The notes beneath the pieces were generated by a model. That model saw only the letters and a list, made by a program, of their open reading frames with translations, searched no databases and was not told where the DNA came from. The translations under genes were made by a program, and so were the position numbers. Below are positions 63,198 to 64,000 of a DNA stretch of 64,000 nt, piece by piece. Origin of the DNA: Salinibius halmophilus (lineage in GTDB: Bacteria > Pseudomonadota > Gammaproteobacteria > Pseudomonadales > Natronospirillaceae); the NCBI RefSeq assembly GCF_003577475.1, contig NZ_QPEP01000009.1:62001-126000 (forward strand), in the 5' to 3' direction. Position 1 is the first letter of the stretch. Every line of letters starts with the position of its first letter.

Positions 63198-64000
63198 ATG
63201 GCGTATGGTAATGAAAGTGAAAAAATGGTCGGTGAAGACATGAATGATAACGAGGTCATGTCGATGGATTGGCAAGACATGGAAGATAACGACGACGTCG
63301 ACACCGATGTGGACTACGACGCCAATGACGAGCGCACCGTTGCCGATGCTCGATCGTCATTAGACGCAACTCAGCTGTACCTAAACGAAATTGGCTTCTC
63401 GCCATTATTATCTCCTGAAGAAGAAGTTTATTTCGCACGATTAGCTCGTAAAGGGGATGAGGCTGGCCGCAAACGCATGATTGAAAGTAATCTGCGCCTT
63501 GTTGTTAAAATTGCCCGCCGTTATCTGAACCGTGGCCTTACCCTGTTGGATCTAATCGAAGAGGGCAATCTTGGCCTTATTCGCGCCGTGGAAAAATTTG
63601 ATCCTGAACGGGGCTTCCGTTTTTCTACTTATGCCACTTGGTGGATTCGCCAAACCATTGAGCGCGCCATTATGAATCAAACGCGCACGATTCGTTTGCC
63701 TATTCATGTGGTGAAAGAGCTCAATGTTTATTTACGCGCCTCTCGCGAGCTAGCGCAGAAACTTGATCATGAGCCAACGCCCGAGGAAATTGCCGACCTT
63801 CTAGATAAACCGGTAAGCGATGTTAAAAAGATGTTGGGCTTGAATGAGCGCATTGCTTCAGTTGACGTGCCAATGGGGCAGGGTGGTGAAAAGTCTTTGC
63901 TCGAGACTATCGCTGACAACAATGCTCGTGATCCTGAAGCACAACTGCAAGGCGACGACTTAAATAGTCAAATGGATGCTTGGTTAGACGATTTATCAGA
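63198..64000 (+). CDS. rpoS: RNA polymerase stationary-phase sigma factor RpoS (3' end beyond window)
   Basis: The first 267 codons are present, and the gene runs off the right edge. N-terminal acidic region, then sigma region 1.2-2: [80 protein letters not shown], and region 3 [20 protein letters not shown]. This is typical RpoS rather than RpoD or RpoH. Located right after nlpD with a 115-base leader and a GAGG site ten bases before ATG 63198. Confidence 0.96.
   Translation, partial: MAYGNESEKMVGEDMNDNEVMSMDWQDMEDNDDVDTDVDYDANDERTVADARSSLDATQLYLNEIGFSPLLSPEEEVYFARLARKGDEAGRKRMIESNLRLVVKIARRYLNRGLTLLDLIEEGNLGLIRAVEKFDPERGFRFSTYATWWIRQTIERAIMNQTRTIRLPIHVVKELNVYLRASRELAQKLDHEPTPEEIADLLDKPVSDVKKMLGLNERIASVDVPMGQGGEKSLLETIADNNARDPEAQLQGDDLNSQMDAWLDDLS

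Overview
The window is an ordinary chromosomal stretch of a Gammaproteobacterium, probably a marine or aquatic respiratory heterotroph related to Cellvibrionales/Oceanospirillales-type lineages (inference from synteny; no search was possible). Evidence for the class is the set of conserved gene neighbourhoods: ccoNOQP-ccoGHIS with fnr, aspS-yebC-ruvAB-ybgC-tolQRAB-pal-cpoB-queC-tRNA-Lys-nadA, bepA-tusA-perM-bcp-dapA-bamC, ssb/uvrA, and eno-ftsB-(ispF)-truD-surE-pcm-nlpD-rpoS. Base composition is moderate. I see no prophage, insertion sequence, CRISPR array, plasmid gene or rRNA. Apart from the tRNA-Lys stretch between queC and nadA there is no gene-free gap above about 300 bases.

Layout. 1-3826 (minus): peptide-type ABC importer (lipoprotein binding protein, two permeases, start of the ATPase). 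3994-5128: YlqF/RbgA GTPase followed by three copies of a REP-like palindrome. 5128-9697: a divergent histone-deacetylase-fold enzyme and a Pat/PatZ-like protein acetyltransferase, then NudC and a 40-residue membrane ORF. 9851-20687 (minus): Fnr, TtcA, Apt, a TauE/SafE membrane protein and the complete cbb3 oxidase structural and assembly set. 20905-36172: a small lytic transglycosylase, aspS, yebC, GNAT, a TRIC channel with a structured leader, ruvAB, an inserted PepSY/secreted-protein pair, ybgC, the Tol-Pal envelope machine, queC, two tRNA-Lys and nadA. 36156-44793: periplasmic protease, TusA, PerM, peroxiredoxin, dapA, bamC, an outer-membrane protein, purU, dksA, pilH and a TetR regulator. 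44790-56566: methionine salvage mtnBDC, dinB, a DUF442 phosphatase, ppa, a DASS carrier, small unknowns, an RmlD-like pseudoenzyme, ssb, uvrA and a solute-binding protein. 56832-64000: eno, ftsB, a degenerate IspF-like gene, truD, surE, pcm, a PopT-family carrier, nlpD and the start of rpoS.

Functionally the window is dominated by microaerobic respiration (FNR plus cbb3), cell-envelope constriction (Tol-Pal, FtsB, NlpD, BamC, BepA, PopT), DNA repair (RuvAB, UvrA, SSB, DinB) and stress control (RpoS, DksA).

The points most worth a second look are: an IspF homologue that has lost every metal ligand but keeps a perfect Shine-Dalgarno sequence at the normal ispF locus, with ispD missing; truD immediately behind it with no canonical start codon; a leader before the TRIC gene with two mutually exclusive pairings, one of which hides the ribosome-binding site; REP elements with covarying stems; an RmlD-like protein without cofactor and catalytic motifs whose start codon lies inside an 11-bp inverted repeat; and a DksA with half of its zinc cysteines replaced.
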